Assembly: GCA_003151975.1 (NCBI GenBank)
Contig: PLZD01000008.1
Span: 1-64,000, forward strand
Origin: Elusimicrobiota bacterium
GTDB taxonomy: Bacteria; Elusimicrobiota; Elusimicrobia; UBA1565; UBA9628
Reading direction: 5' to 3'
DNA: 64,000 nucleotides
Made by a program: the position numbers and the translations under genes. Under the pieces are notes generated by a model. The model was not told the DNA's origin. It did no database searches and saw only the letters and a program-made list of their open reading frames with translations. This document shows, one piece after another, positions 1 through 7,311 of this stretch (position 1 is its first letter; the number at the start of each line of letters is the position of its first letter).

Positions 1-580
1 CCGAGATGTTCGGCGTGAAGTTGTATACCGCGGCTTTTCGATGTTCGGGAAAGTTGGGATTGTTCATGCTGAAGATGGGATCGTTGGGAGCGCCCACACC
101 GAGGTCCTTCCAGCCGCGCTCGGGATGCTTGGGGTCGTAATCCTTGGGGTCCACGGTGAAATAATTTCCCGTATGGTTGACGACGATGTCCTGGATCACC
201 TTGATGTCGAGCTTGTGCGCTTCGGCCACCAGCGCCTTGTAATCCTCCAGCGTCCCGAAGTGCGGATCGATCTTCGTGAAATCATGCGCCCAGTAGCCGT
301 GGTAGCCGCGCGTGCCGATGTAGGGGTTGATCCACTGGTTGTGCACCGGCGGCGTCAGCCAGATCGCCGAGAAGCCCAGGCGCTTGATGTGCGGCAAGCG
401 GCTGATGATCCCCTTCAGGTCGCCGCCCTGGAAGGAATCATCGTTGGCCGGATCGTACTCGCCTTGGCCGAAATCGTCGTTGGTTTTGTCGGCGTTGCAG
501 AAACGATCGATCAGAATGAAGTAGATGGCGCGGTCGCGCCAGGCGGACAAGCTAGCGCTTGACGAGGACTCTGACGCCAT
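1..580 (-). CDS. GH13 alpha-amylase-family enzyme, 3' end outside window
   Basis: This is the N-terminal part (about 193 residues) of a second GH13 glycoside hydrolase; the gene runs off the left edge. The reading frame shows the start of the GH13 barrel (RAIYFILIDRF), a sugar-binding GGDLKGI segment, the strand motif FSAIWLTPP and conserved region I as IQDIVVNHTG. An ATG at 580 fits; it lies 29 nt inside the 3' end of the upstream amylase gene, and a TTG at 550 is an alternative. No signal peptide is visible. The substrate is probably an alpha-1,4-glucan, as inferred from family and neighbours. The catalytic Asp and Glu would lie outside the window, so activity cannot be judged. Confidence 0.85.
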   Translation of the reverse strand, partial: MASESSSSASLSAWRDRAIYFILIDRFCNADKTNDDFGQGEYDPANDDSFQGGDLKGIISRLPHIKRLGFSAIWLTPPVHNQWINPYIGTRGYHGYWAHDFTKIDPHFGTLEDYKALVAEAHKLDIKVIQDIVVNHTGNYFTVDPKDYDPKHPERGWKDLGVGAPNDPIFSMNNPNFPEHRKAAVYNFTPNIS

Positions 581-2504
581 GAGGCGGGACCGTGACCGTG
601 ACCTTCGAGCCGCCTTCCCTGGGAGCATGAGTTGTGACAGTGTAGCCGGGATCGAGCTCGTCCGCAAGCGCGGTGCCGGCCGTGGTGATCCCGCCGTCGA
701 CCCACATCTCGGCCTCTCTCGGCTCGGAGGCCGTATTCAGGACGACGAGGACTTCCTCGCCCTGATAGATTCGGCTAAAAGCGCTGATCCCCGCGCCGTT
801 GATGTCGTCGGAATAGCGGAAATACTGCTCGCCGCGGCGCAGCGGCGCGTTGGCCTTGCGCACGGCGGCGATTTTCGCGAGCCACTGGAAAGTTTCGGAG
901 GCCGTGTCGAACTTGTCGCCCTCCGAGCTCTGCGACTTGAACAAGCCGCCCTTGAACATGTCCTCGCGGTTGCGCGGGTCGGCGGGCAGCATCGGCCCTT
1001 CTGGATCGAGGCGGTCGATCGCCTGGCGGAAGGCCTGCTCGGTACCGTTGTAAACCATCGGAATGCCGATGGTCGTGAACATGTACGCGATGGCCAGCTT
1101 CAAGATGGAGACCGGCTCGCCGGCTCGCAGGAAACGATACGTGTCCTGGTTGTCGATGAAGCGCAGCAAGTAGCCGGCCTTGGGGCCGAGCGCCTCGATG
1201 GACTTGCGGGTGCTCTCCTCGAGCTGGGATGTGGGCGCTTTGCCGTGCAGGGCGTAATTTTCTCGACGGTATGCAGGATAGTTGTAGGCGGCGTCGCTTC
1301 CCACCGTCGTCATGTAAGGCGCGATTTCGGCGTCGACGCCCGAGGAGTTCTCGGGGATCACGAGAAAGTTCTTTTTGCCGAGCAGACCGGCCTGAGCGCG
1401 AATCTCCGTCACGAGGCGCGGAAAAAGGCCCGGCGCGAAGTGCTTCACGGCGTCCAGGCGCACGCCGTCGATGTCGGTCTCCTTCATCCACCATTTCACG
1501 ATCTGGACGAGCCTGTCCTGCGTCGCGGGGTTGTCGCCGGCGAAGTGGCGGTAGTTCGGCGGGAAGTCGCCCTCGGTGGCCTGCTTGTGATCGTTCCAAT
1601 TGTCGATCACGCCGCGGCGGGTGAAGTTCTCATCGGTCGCGAGCTCCTTCGGATAGAACGGAGCGGTGCGCTCGCCGATCTCCTTGGGTCCGCCGTCGGG
1701 CTTAAATTGGGAGCCGTCTTTATATTCAAAGATCGGTCCGGCGTGGTTGGTGACCCAATCCATGATCACGCGGATGCCGCGCTTGTGCGCCTCGGCGATC
1801 AGCTCCTTGTAGTCCGCCATCGTCCCGAGGTGCGGGTCGATTTGCAGCAGATGGATGGGCGCGTAGCCGTGGTAGGAATCGGGAAGATTCGTGACGACGG
1901 GAGAGAGCAGGATCGTGCTGACGCCGGAAGCCGCGAGGTAATCGAGCTTGGAGGTCACGCCCTTGATGTTGCCGCCGTGGCGCGAGACGCCGTCCTTCTG
2001 ATCTCCGTGCGTCTTGTAGTCGCCTTCGCGCGCGAAGCGGTCGAGAAAGACGAAGTAAACCGACTCGTCGCGCCAATCCTCCGGAGACGCGAAATACGCC
2101 CGCTTCGGATCGATACCGTGATCGAGCTCGGCCAAAGTTTCGGGCGCGAACGCGTGAAGTTCGTCTACCGAACCGACGGCGCCGGCAAAAGTGAGCTGGG
2201 GAGCGGAGAGCTCGGCCTGCGAAGGAGCGACAATCGAGGCGGCGGCTTTCGGCGCGGCGATCAGGCCCGAAGCGTTTTCGGCGGCCGGAGCCTCGGCTTG
2301 GGGAATCGCGACGACGGCCTGGCCGGCATTGATCTGCGCGAAGGGCAGCTGCGGCAGAACGCCGGGGATGTCAAGCGGCTTTGCGGCTCCCGTGACCTCG
2401 ATCGGCCTGACAGAAATCTGGACCGGCTTGACGACGTCGACGGCCAGCGCGGGGCTGGCCGCGATCAGCAGCGCGAGAAGGGAGGCGGAGAGCTTTGAGA
2501 TCAC
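552..2504 (-). CDS. Exported GH13 alpha-amylase-family enzyme
   Basis: A 650-residue GH13 hydrolase, expected to cut alpha-glucans outside the cytoplasm. The GTG start at 2504 shares GTGA with the stop of the upstream gene and opens directly with a signal peptide (residues 1 to about 22, ISKLSASLLALLIAASPALA). A Pro/Ala-rich linker of about 100 residues follows, then the (beta/alpha)8 barrel: GHAP-type region I is read as MDWVTNHAG, the nucleophile is D351 in GVRLDAVKHF, the acid/base is E385 in VIPENSSG, and the third acid is D454 in FIDNQD. A C-terminal beta domain ends the protein. All three catalytic acids are present. Translation is probably coupled to the membrane protein upstream and the second amylase downstream. 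Confidence 0.93.
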   Translation of the reverse strand: MISKLSASLLALLIAASPALAVDVVKPVQISVRPIEVTGAAKPLDIPGVLPQLPFAQINAGQAVVAIPQAEAPAAENASGLIAAPKAAASIVAPSQAELSAPQLTFAGAVGSVDELHAFAPETLAELDHGIDPKRAYFASPEDWRDESVYFVFLDRFAREGDYKTHGDQKDGVSRHGGNIKGVTSKLDYLAASGVSTILLSPVVTNLPDSYHGYAPIHLLQIDPHLGTMADYKELIAEAHKRGIRVIMDWVTNHAGPIFEYKDGSQFKPDGGPKEIGERTAPFYPKELATDENFTRRGVIDNWNDHKQATEGDFPPNYRHFAGDNPATQDRLVQIVKWWMKETDIDGVRLDAVKHFAPGLFPRLVTEIRAQAGLLGKKNFLVIPENSSGVDAEIAPYMTTVGSDAAYNYPAYRRENYALHGKAPTSQLEESTRKSIEALGPKAGYLLRFIDNQDTYRFLRAGEPVSILKLAIAYMFTTIGIPMVYNGTEQAFRQAIDRLDPEGPMLPADPRNREDMFKGGLFKSQSSEGDKFDTASETFQWLAKIAAVRKANAPLRRGEQYFRYSDDINGAGISAFSRIYQGEEVLVVLNTASEPREAEMWVDGGITTAGTALADELDPGYTVTTHAPREGGSKVTVTVPPHGVRVLVKR

Positions 2505-3838
2505 AGTTTCCCCCCGCCCATGTCGGCGCTCTTGTCCTTCAGGAAGAACGAGGCGCCGATGTAGGCCGCCCACGAGAGGAACATGATGATCGTCGTGAGC
2601 ACGGTGAAGAGATGCTGGTAGCCGAAAGTGGCGAGCAGGCCGAGGTGCATCGTGAGCGACGCCAGCTGGTAGAGATTGCTGCTCGCCTTCTCGCTGATGA
2701 CGCCCGCGGCCTTCAGCTTGTTGATGACCGGGACGATCAGCCCGCCGGAGATCATGCCCTGCAGATTATTGAGCAGCAGCAGGCCGATGCCGTGCCAGCT
2801 GTAGACCAGCGGGTTCTCGCCGAGCGGCCCCAACACGAGCCGGTTCATGAACTCCGAGGCCACGAGCTGAACGTAAACGAAAAGCAGGTCGCCGAGTTTC
2901 GCGTTGCCGACGCGCAACATCGGGGTCATGCGGCCGAGGAACTTCATGTAGGTCTGGCCGAACACGGTGAAGACGGAATCCTGGATCTGGTACCAGCCGG
3001 TCGAGAGGATCGCGCGCGCCACGCCGAGCTGGCCGGCGTGCACGCCCTTGAGCGCGAAGGCGGCCCGCACGATGAGGTTGAGGCCCCAGGTCTTGGTGAC
3101 GAGATAGACGAAGTCCTGCTTGTTGGGCTTGGTCTTGGACTCGTTGAAGATCGACTTGATGTCTTTGAGATACTGGACGTTGAACTCGACGAATTTGCGG
3201 CGGGCGGTCTGCTTCGGCTCGGAGCGCGCCAGCGCGGGCTCTGCCTTCATTCCGGAGTTGTCCACGACCGAGACAGGAGAGAGGTCCGCGCCCTGCGACT
3301 TCGCGCGGCGGTCGAAGAAGCGCGTGAAAAGGGAGAAGCGCGAGCCGGAATTGGCTTCGGGCTTGCCGAGTTCGCTCTTCAACACTCCGGTCTGCGTCTC
3401 AAATTTCTGCTCGGCCTTGGGCGCCTGAGCTTCGGGAGCCGTCGCCGCGGGAGAAACCGCCTCGGGCGTCGTCACGAGGCCTTCAGCCTTCGGAGTCTCG
3501 ACCAAGGCGCCGTTGACGCCGATCTGGGCCGTCGGAATTTGCGCCTGGGCTTTGACGGTTTGAAGGTTCCCGCCGATCTCACCGACGACCGGGACTTCGA
3601 CGTTGACGCCTAGATTGGCGGCGCCGTTGACGGGCAAATTTGTGAGCGCCGGAGCCGTCTTCATGCCGGCCGCACCCCCGATGTTCAGCGGCATGGAGAT
3701 CTTCGGGGTCTCGACGACGTCGCCGGCCACCGCTAGAAACGAAAGGCCCTGCTGAAGGATCAGCAGGGCCGCGAGCAGCACGGAGCCGAGGGCTTTTTGC
3801 CGCCGGGGCTCATCGAGTCGTTGGTGCCTGATCACCAT
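2501..3838 (-). CDS. Exported/membrane protein with Pro/Ala-rich linker, unknown function
   Basis: A 445-residue protein that I do not recognise. It has an N-terminal hydrophobic export signal (about residues 18-38), a linker of about 140 residues rich in Pro, Ala, Val and Thr, and a C-terminal half of about 250 residues with several hydrophobic helices (for example GLLLLNNLQGMISGGLIVPV and LTTIIMFLSWAAYIGASFFL). That half looks like an integral membrane domain. The linker style matches those of the neighbouring amylase and the 2857-residue protein. AGGAG lies 3 nt before the ATG and 6 nt before the next codon GTG (3835), so the true start may be GTG 3835. Its stop overlaps the amylase start, suggesting they work together. 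Confidence 0.75.
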   Translation of the reverse strand: MVIRHQRLDEPRRQKALGSVLLAALLILQQGLSFLAVAGDVVETPKISMPLNIGGAAGMKTAPALTNLPVNGAANLGVNVEVPVVGEIGGNLQTVKAQAQIPTAQIGVNGALVETPKAEGLVTTPEAVSPAATAPEAQAPKAEQKFETQTGVLKSELGKPEANSGSRFSLFTRFFDRRAKSQGADLSPVSVVDNSGMKAEPALARSEPKQTARRKFVEFNVQYLKDIKSIFNESKTKPNKQDFVYLVTKTWGLNLIVRAAFALKGVHAGQLGVARAILSTGWYQIQDSVFTVFGQTYMKFLGRMTPMLRVGNAKLGDLLFVYVQLVASEFMNRLVLGPLGENPLVYSWHGIGLLLLNNLQGMISGGLIVPVINKLKAAGVISEKASSNLYQLASLTMHLGLLATFGYQHLFTVLTTIIMFLSWAAYIGASFFLKDKSADMGGGKL

Positions 3839-3881
3839 TTTCTCCTATTGGAATTGTAGCCCCGCAAGACGGGAGGAGGCA

Positions 3882-3921
3882 GGGCCCAGTAGGCACCCGC
3901 AGGTGGGTATTGGGCCTAGTG
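3882..3921. repeat. Intergenic GC-rich motif, copy A
   Basis: This stretch lies upstream of the exported membrane-protein gene. Read on the minus strand it contains TAGGCCCAATACCCACC and then GGGCCCTGC. Related blocks occur at about 15937-15985 and 17448-17487, also between genes for exported proteins. The function is unknown; a regulator site or a small dispersed palindromic repeat are the options. Confidence 0.5.
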
Positions 3922-4012
3922 CGATATAGGCCTTAAGGCTTGGAAAGTGACGGCACGAGTGAGACATTCGCGAATGCGTGGGACCACCAACGGTCGAGGA
4001 GCGTTGGCCTTC

Positions 4013-4357
4013 CTACTGGGTCCGTCTTTCGAAGGTATCGATATTCAGTTCGAAGGTCGCGCCCTGGAATTGGCCGGCCGGCGCTCTTTCGAGCAGCATT
4101 TGAAGCGCTTGAGTTATTCGTGCGATGACCGGCGGATGGATGCGGATGCAGATTATTCCGGGGTGGTTCTTTGGCGGATAACGCGTCAAGTCGAGAAAGT
4201 CTTTGTCGTGCGTGATCAGCACTCGTTTCTCTTCGAGGGCCAGCTTAATGATGTCTCCGTTTCTAGTACCCAGCGGTGCGCGGACGATATCATGGCCCAA
4301 CTTCTGGGCGAAAGCGAGCACGGCGATATGCACGTTTTCATCCAGAAGAAAACGCAT
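4013..4357 (-). CDS. DUF5615 PIN-like toxin
   Basis: A 114-residue protein of the DUF5615 PIN-like family, the presumed RNase toxin of a type II toxin-antitoxin pair. It opens with the family hallmark MRFLLDENVH, where Asp and Glu are the first acidic metal-binding residues, and continues with GHDI and the strand LITHDKDFLDL carrying further Asp residues. The ATG follows the antitoxin stop directly (TAAATG), so translation is coupled. Family role is established only in outline; RNase activity is inferred from the PIN-like fold. Confidence 0.88.
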   Translation of the reverse strand: MRFLLDENVHIAVLAFAQKLGHDIVRAPLGTRNGDIIKLALEEKRVLITHDKDFLDLTRYPPKNHPGIICIRIHPPVIARITQALQMLLERAPAGQFQGATFELNIDTFERRTQ

Positions 4358-4585
4358 TTAATGGGTAGGAGCGAATTTCTCCGAGTCGACAACATCAGCC
4401 GCGTAATGAAGCGCGGCCTTTATGTGCTGGGAAGTAAGCTGCGGGTAACCTTCAAGTATTTCCTTATCGTCCTCTCCCGCCTCAAGAAGTTCCAAGATGA
4501 TCGACACCATGACCCGCGTGCCCTTGAAACAGGGCTTCCCATGGCAAATCTCTGGATCGGCTGAGATGTAGTCTCGAACGTTCAT
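4358..4585 (-). CDS. DUF433 antitoxin
   Basis: A 75-residue DUF433 protein, the usual partner of DUF5615 toxins. It shows the family core PEICHGKPCFKGTRVMV, followed by a helical C-terminal half that would form the winged-helix-like DNA-binding fold. It is the first gene of a two-gene operon with the toxin. A promoter 6 nt upstream of the ATG implies a leaderless transcript. The protein probably neutralises the toxin and represses its own promoter; this is inference from the family. Confidence 0.88.
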   Translation of the reverse strand: MNVRDYISADPEICHGKPCFKGTRVMVSIILELLEAGEDDKEILEGYPQLTSQHIKAALHYAADVVDSEKFAPTH

Positions 4586-4591
4586 AGTTCA

Positions 4592-4620
4592 ATTGTAACA
4601 GCGGCCCTGATTTTTTGCAA
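4592..4620 (-). promoter_or_regulatory. Sigma70-type promoter of the toxin-antitoxin pair
   Basis: TTGCAA (4620-4615) and TACAAT (4597-4592) are separated by 17 nt. The predicted transcription start falls on or next to the ATG at 4585, so the message would be leaderless. Confidence 0.65.
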
Positions 4621-4684
4621 TAGCGATCGTACTTGACTTGTAGGAGTTTCAAGCCCATTTGTTCGTGAGTCCCCCCGCATCACC

Positions 4685-4792
4685 GAAGGGTAGCCCCCCT
4701 TCAGGCAGCAGTCAAGCCCGCCGATTGAATCGATTTTTCACGACACGCCCCGATGGGATCGGGGCCACCCCGGTCACGCCGTGACCGGGGTG
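4685..4792. repeat. Hairpin cluster at the 3' end of the IS element
   Basis: Three stem-loops are seen: GAAGGG/CCCTTC (4685-4702), CCCCGAT/ATCGGGG (4748-4764) and a perfect 12-bp stem CACCCCGGTCAC/GTGACCGGGGTG with a GCC loop (4766-4792). Their place just beyond the transposase stop suits an oriIS-type end. Confidence 0.6.
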
Positions 4793-4811
4793 AACGTCCT
4801 CCAAGCCAGGC

Positions 4812-6260
4812 CTAGTCGTCGGCCGGCTGAGAATCCTTTCCGTCCCAGGCGTCCGTCCCCGGATCCACCTGAGACCCTTCCCCGCCCAACGCCGTGGGCG
4901 GTGCGCGCGCTGGCCGCGTCGTTGGAAGATCCGCCTCGAGCCCGACATGCCTCAGCAGCCGTTCCAGTTCGGCGTCGTCATTGATCGACGCGATCGCCTT
5001 CATCGTTCCGCCGCACCTCGTGCATTTGATAACATCAACCTCGAAGATGCGTCCCAGGCATGATGCCCATCCTCGAACCGCTGAAGCCACTACCTTGCGC
5101 GCAGCTCGCGCCGTCCGGGCCGCCGTCCCGAGCGCGCCGACCAGCGCTAGCCCCTCACGGATTAACTGAAAATTAGCCTTCTCTTGCGCGGCGCGGGTCA
5201 CCGCCTCGCGCAGCGGCGAGCGCGGCCCCAGCGCGCCGTGGTAGCGCACCAAGTGCGCCCGCCTCGGCGGAATCAGCCGGGCGAATTTCGCCATGAAATC
5301 CGCAGGCTTGAACTCGACCACGTCGAGAATTCCATCGTGGCCTTTCTTCGGTAAGTACCGCACAATTCCCTCGCTGGCTTTGTAAGTCAGCCTCTTGACC
5401 GAGATCGCCGGTCGCAAGATGTAGCCTACGAGCCGCGCAAGTCCTTCCCGGTCCTCGGCCTCGATGCGCACCCTGCCGTCCAGGGAGAAGCCGCCCAAGG
5501 GCCTGGCCAGCAATTCCTCGAAAACTTCTTCGGGAATAGCCTTCAGCAATCTCATCCGCAAGAGAATTTTGCGCCGGATGATGCGGCTCAGCTCGGCCAA
5601 GTCCTGCTCGGACAGCGGTTCCGCGGGATGGAACTTCAAGACACCGTCTTGCAGCGTGAAGCTCCCATCCGAGACGACGGCATGCACGTGAACGTGCAGA
5701 TTCACGCGCGAACCAAATCTCTGGATCGCGTGCATTTGCGCCGGAACCGCGCCCTTCGGCGCGTTGCGGGCGTAGTGGCGTGTGAGCGCCCTCGCGAGAA
5801 TGCTCGAAAGCTCGCCAGGCAGACGCTTGTCGCGATGCACGAAGTAGCGCAGACGCTTGGGGATGACTAGCACCCATTGCCGATATGGGACCTCAGGCAG
5901 CAGTTCATCGGTGGCCTTGATGATCCCAAGCGCCGAGCGCTTGCCGTCGCAGGAAGGGCAGGCCAGACGCCTCTTGCAGGAATATGGGACCAGGAGGCTG
6001 TCGCCGCATTTGTCGCAGCGGTGGCGCACGACGCCGAAGCGGTGCACCCCGCAACCCAGGAAGGCGCGCAGTGAATCCTCGGCGCAAGGCTCTGGCCGTT
6101 GTACTGATCCACGCGTCCATCGGCTGTCCCCGAAGGGGACCGGGCTGCCGCGCAGTGCCGCGACCCAGCTTTCGATCTCATCGCTGATGAGCCGGTGGAG
6201 CGGGCTTGCGCGAGCGCGCCGCGGCTGGTAGGCCCGGACCTGACAGGCGTCTGATTCCAC
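4812..6260 (-). CDS. IS91-family transposase
   Basis: A 482-residue single-strand (HUH) transposase. The N-terminal zinc ribbon has Cys pairs at 82/85, 95 and 101/104 (RHRCDKC, SCKRRLACPSC). The metal-binding HUH motif lies at about 189-193 (LHVHVHAVV). The catalytic tyrosine is most likely in the LVGYILRP segment near residue 280, a position typical of IS91 relatives. A second Cys pair (IKCTRCGG) lies near residue 420. The length is slightly above that of typical IS91 proteins and the gene appears intact. The start is GTG at 6260. The C-terminal 60 residues look unstructured. Confidence 0.9.
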   Translation of the reverse strand: MESDACQVRAYQPRRARASPLHRLISDEIESWVAALRGSPVPFGDSRWTRGSVQRPEPCAEDSLRAFLGCGVHRFGVVRHRCDKCGDSLLVPYSCKRRLACPSCDGKRSALGIIKATDELLPEVPYRQWVLVIPKRLRYFVHRDKRLPGELSSILARALTRHYARNAPKGAVPAQMHAIQRFGSRVNLHVHVHAVVSDGSFTLQDGVLKFHPAEPLSEQDLAELSRIIRRKILLRMRLLKAIPEEVFEELLARPLGGFSLDGRVRIEAEDREGLARLVGYILRPAISVKRLTYKASEGIVRYLPKKGHDGILDVVEFKPADFMAKFARLIPPRRAHLVRYHGALGPRSPLREAVTRAAQEKANFQLIREGLALVGALGTAARTARAARKVVASAVRGWASCLGRIFEVDVIKCTRCGGTMKAIASINDDAELERLLRHVGLEADLPTTRPARAPPTALGGEGSQVDPGTDAWDGKDSQPADD

Positions 6261-6267
6261 ATGAGAT

Positions 6268-6335
6268 ATACGATTGAGGGGTCAATAAAGTTCCAACAAA
6301 AAAAAGCGTGAACTTTTTCCGGGGGTCAATCGTAT
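6268..6335. repeat. Nested inverted repeat upstream of the transposase
   Basis: The outer arms are ATACGATTGA (6268-6277) and TCAATCGTAT (6326-6335). The inner arms are AAAGTTC (6287-6293) and GAACTTT (6310-6316). GGGGTCAAT also occurs twice in direct orientation. This could be the other end of the IS element or a transposase regulatory site. Confidence 0.6.
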
Positions 6336-6362
6336 GTAACACAGAGGAATCAAGGAGGGATC

Positions 6363-6692
6363 ATGGGAAGAAACAGAGACGCATACTGGACTAACCGCCG
6401 TTCTTTGCGCGCATATCGGGCGAGCCTTTGGTGCCGGGCTGCCCCCCGCGTCTACGCCTTCGACCGCGAGGCGGTAATTGAAGGCGCGCGAGGGCAAGTC
6501 TGTCTGGAGCAGATACTCACGCCGCCAAAGGACACGCCGCAGGCGGCCTGGCGGGTGATCGCGCGCTGGTCGGGAGACCTACCTCCCGGGCGCGAAATCA
6601 CGGTCGGCGGCCGGCAGCTAATCGTGCTGCGCATGAAACCGGCGGCGGGACGCCGGACGCTCGCCCACATCCTGTGCCGGGACGCGCTGTGA
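6363..6692 (+). CDS. Hypothetical 109-residue protein
   Basis: I do not recognise this protein. It is basic and Arg-rich, with no signal peptide or membrane segment. A strong AGGAGG lies 5 nt before the ATG, the main argument for a real gene. It starts just outside the structured IS end, so it may be a passenger, or a resident gene whose upstream part was displaced. A competing minus-strand frame covers much of the same DNA but lacks a ribosome site. From 6693 to 6966 I see no gene. Confidence 0.4.
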   Translation: MGRNRDAYWTNRRSLRAYRASLWCRAAPRVYAFDREAVIEGARGQVCLEQILTPPKDTPQAAWRVIARWSGDLPPGREITVGGRQLIVLRMKPAAGRRTLAHILCRDAL

Positions 6693-6966
6693 TTCGCACA
6701 CGATGCATGGCTGGCTTCACGAATCATGGCCTCCGCCAAGCCAGGCGGCTCGTTTGGGCCGTGATAGCCATGTGCTGCTCGCGGAGATTTGACCGTCTGC
6801 CGCCGGAGGAACAAGACCGCCATCGAACGGGGGCGCCTCGCGTGAGCCGGCCGCGTGTTGATCTCGGTCAAATCCCTGGATCAACACTTTGCGTTGAGCC
6901 CGCTCCTCTTTAGGCGCGCGGCAAGAGAGCTACCATGATGACAGAGAAAAAGAAAGGAGACGCGCC

Positions 6967-7311
6967 ATGATCACCACGATAGCCTTGACGATAATGATGC
7001 CCACCGCCGCCATTCCGACGAGGCCCGTCCGCTTGCCCTCGCCCGCGATGCCCATCGAGATCAGCCAGCCCATGCGCCTGCCCGGACCCGTGATGCCCGG
7101 CGGCGAACTTCAGCTTCCCAGACCCGTCGATAAGCTCGGGCCCGCCGCGCGCATCAAGCTCGACATCCCGGAGTCGGCCGGCAAGAAAGCGCCTTCGGCC
7201 ATCGACACCCTGCGCAAGCTCGTCAAGGACGACCGCCCCGATTTCGCCAAGAACGCCTTCGACAGCATCAGTCTGCCGGGCGCCGTCGCGCCGGTTTACG
7301 CCGGCCGTTAA
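6967..7311 (+). CDS. Small Pro-rich protein, probably exported
   Basis: A 114-residue protein with a short hydrophobic start (MITTIALTIMMPTAAI) and a Pro-rich body (RLPSPAMPIEISQP, LPGPVMPGG). AAAGGAG lies 8 nt before the ATG. Its composition resembles the Pro-rich linkers of the large exported proteins nearby, such as the N-terminal section of the convergent 2857-residue protein. The two genes share TTAA at their stops (7308-7311). The C-terminal 50 residues are charged and may form helices. Function unknown; the absence of Lys/Arg before the hydrophobic stretch makes export uncertain. Confidence 0.65.
   Translation: MITTIALTIMMPTAAIPTRPVRLPSPAMPIEISQPMRLPGPVMPGGELQLPRPVDKLGPAARIKLDIPESAGKKAPSAIDTLRKLVKDDRPDFAKNAFDSISLPGAVAPVYAGR

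Larger units (their letters stand above)
4680..6340. mobile_element. IS91-like insertion element (limits approximate)
   Basis: A rolling-circle-type insertion sequence defined by the HUH transposase and by structured flanks. Downstream of the transposase is a run of hairpins, the strongest at 4766-4792; upstream is a nested inverted repeat at 6268-6335. IS91-family elements have hairpin-bearing ends (oriIS and terIS) and no terminal inverted repeats or target duplications. The exact limits cannot be fixed from one copy. Confidence 0.65.

Noticed and set aside
525-2498. Long plus-strand open frame opposite the GH13 gene
   Set aside because: It is a GC-driven shadow. The minus-strand frame has the GH13 catalytic motifs, and the plus-strand translation has no recognisable domain.
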